Origin: Curtobacterium sp. Leaf261
GTDB lineage: Bacteria; Actinomycetota; Actinomycetes; Actinomycetales; Microbacteriaceae
Assembly: GCF_001422205.1 (NCBI RefSeq)
Contig: NZ_LMMJ01000009.1
Coordinates: 1-64,000, forward strand
Direction: 5' to 3'
Length of the DNA stretch: 64,000 nt
Shown here: one piece after another, positions 63,372-64,000 of the stretch
Layout: the number at the start of each line of letters is the position of its first letter
How positions within the stretch are numbered: the stretch's first letter is position 1
Position numbers and translations under genes: made by a program
The notes under the pieces: generated by a model
The model's database searches: none
What the model was told of the DNA's origin: nothing
What the model saw: the letters and a program-made list of their open reading frames with translations, nothing else

Positions 63372-64000
63372 ATGACGAACGGCGACGGCTGGCAGGTGCC
63401 GGGCAGCAGCGACCGGTCGACGCCACCACCACAGCCTGGAGGACCGTGGCAGCATGGCCCGGACCGCTCCGGTCCGGCAGGTCCGCCCGGTCGCGTCTCC
63501 GCGCTGCCGCTCCGGCCGCTCGGGTTCGGCGACGTCCTCGGGGGCGCCTTCGGGATCTTCCGTCGGAACGTCCGCGTCCTGCTCGTCTACGGGCTCCTGC
63601 TGAGCGGTGTCGCGACGATCGTCTCGCTGCTCGTGTCGCGGGGGTTCTCCTCCGACTACCTCACCCGGGTCGCATCGGCGAGTTCGGCGGACTCGCCGAC
63701 GGTCCTCGCCGGTGCGTACACGCTGCAGCTCGTCGGATCCGTCGTCGCACTCGTGATCGGCGTCGTGGCGCGCGCACTCCTCCAGGCCCCGGTCGCCGTG
63801 GAGACCGCGCAGCAGGCCCTCGGTCGCCGGGCGAGTGCAGCGGGCATCAACGCGCTCCTCCGCGGGCGCCGACTCGCCGTCGTGTGGTGGGCGCTCCTCG
63901 TCGCCGCCGCGATCGTCGTCGGAGGCGGCGTCACGGTCGTCGTGTTCGCCGCGACGGTGGCGGGCATCGGCGGGACGGGCGGGTTCCTCGCCGGGATCGG
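63372..64000 (+). CDS. Membrane protein, 5' part only (cut by window end)
   Basis: At least 209 residues without stop. ATG with GAGGGGG upstream. Pro/Gly-rich cytoplasmic start (about 45 residues), then LRPLGFGDVLGGAFGIFRRNVRVLLVYGLLL, a conserved opening of the glycerophosphoryl diester phosphodiesterase-membrane-domain-like family in actinobacteria, followed by more helices. Diverges from mtrA as in related genomes, where a DUF4129 protein commonly follows. Function unknown. Confidence 0.8.
   Translation, partial: MTNGDGWQVPGSSDRSTPPPQPGGPWQHGPDRSGPAGPPGRVSALPLRPLGFGDVLGGAFGIFRRNVRVLLVYGLLLSGVATIVSLLVSRGFSSDYLTRVASASSADSPTVLAGAYTLQLVGSVVALVIGVVARALLQAPVAVETAQQALGRRASAAGINALLRGRRLAVVWWALLVAAAIVVGGGVTVVVFAATVAGIGGTGGFLAGI

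Overview
High-GC actinobacterial chromosome. The content points to Microbacteriaceae and most resembles Curtobacterium; the genus is my inference. Supporting signs are very high GC, GTG and TTG starts, a mtrA-mtrB-lpqB-comF-hpf-secA order with whiB and a PdtaS-type kinase nearby (the actinobacterial, Mycobacterium-like arrangement), SecA without a C-terminal zinc motif, and promoters consistent with leaderless mRNAs. No phage, IS element, CRISPR array or resistance island was found.

Layout. 1-310: promoter and leader, with a boxA-like site, of an rRNA operon running off the left edge on the minus strand. 461-13003: mostly minus-strand amino-acid biosynthesis, with serA-leuB-ilvE-FAH hydrolase and ilvD-ilvB-ilvN-ilvC, broken by a mannitol-1-phosphate dehydrogenase operon with two small membrane proteins. 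13061-15518: trehalose synthesis (otsA, otsB). 15692-21000: CorA-type channel, SLC13-like permease, small membrane protein, AnsP-like permease, one unknown. 21122-24447: two SDR enzymes, an FCD-type GntR regulator and an SMP-30 lactonase, probably a sugar or sugar-acid catabolic locus. 25042-26271: GAF plus PP2C-like protein lacking a metal-binding Asp.

26564-41277 is an L-arabinose/arabinan island: araB-araD-araA with overlapping ends, a PIG-V-like membrane protein, two LacI regulators, an alditol oxidase-type flavoenzyme, a sugar ABC transporter and a GH51 arabinofuranosidase. Three GTGAGCGCTCAC-type operators and two TTACAWCGATGTAA-type operators tie it together. 41557-49181: acyltransferase, PQQ-type sugar dehydrogenase lipoprotein, and a cluster of two double-YbjQ proteins, an unknown protein and TelA. 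49520-64000: tRNA-Lys, Bcp peroxiredoxin, WhiB, PdtaS-like kinase, Rv3235-like protein, SecA, long HPF, ComFC, LpqB, MtrB, MtrA and the start of a membrane protein.

The least explained material is the repeat content between genes. I see at least three unrelated families: (A) perfect or near-perfect palindromes built on GGACNGGAGGSACGG, mostly behind genes; (B) 76-83-bp units made of GTGTTC/GAACAC half-sites, in two convergent gaps; (C) GTCGSTT...AASCGAC hairpins in arrays at 17.0-17.3, 24.5-24.8 and 42.7-43.0 kb. In addition, short copies of three genes' 3' ends lie just past their stop codons, and several proteins carry in-frame tandem expansions.
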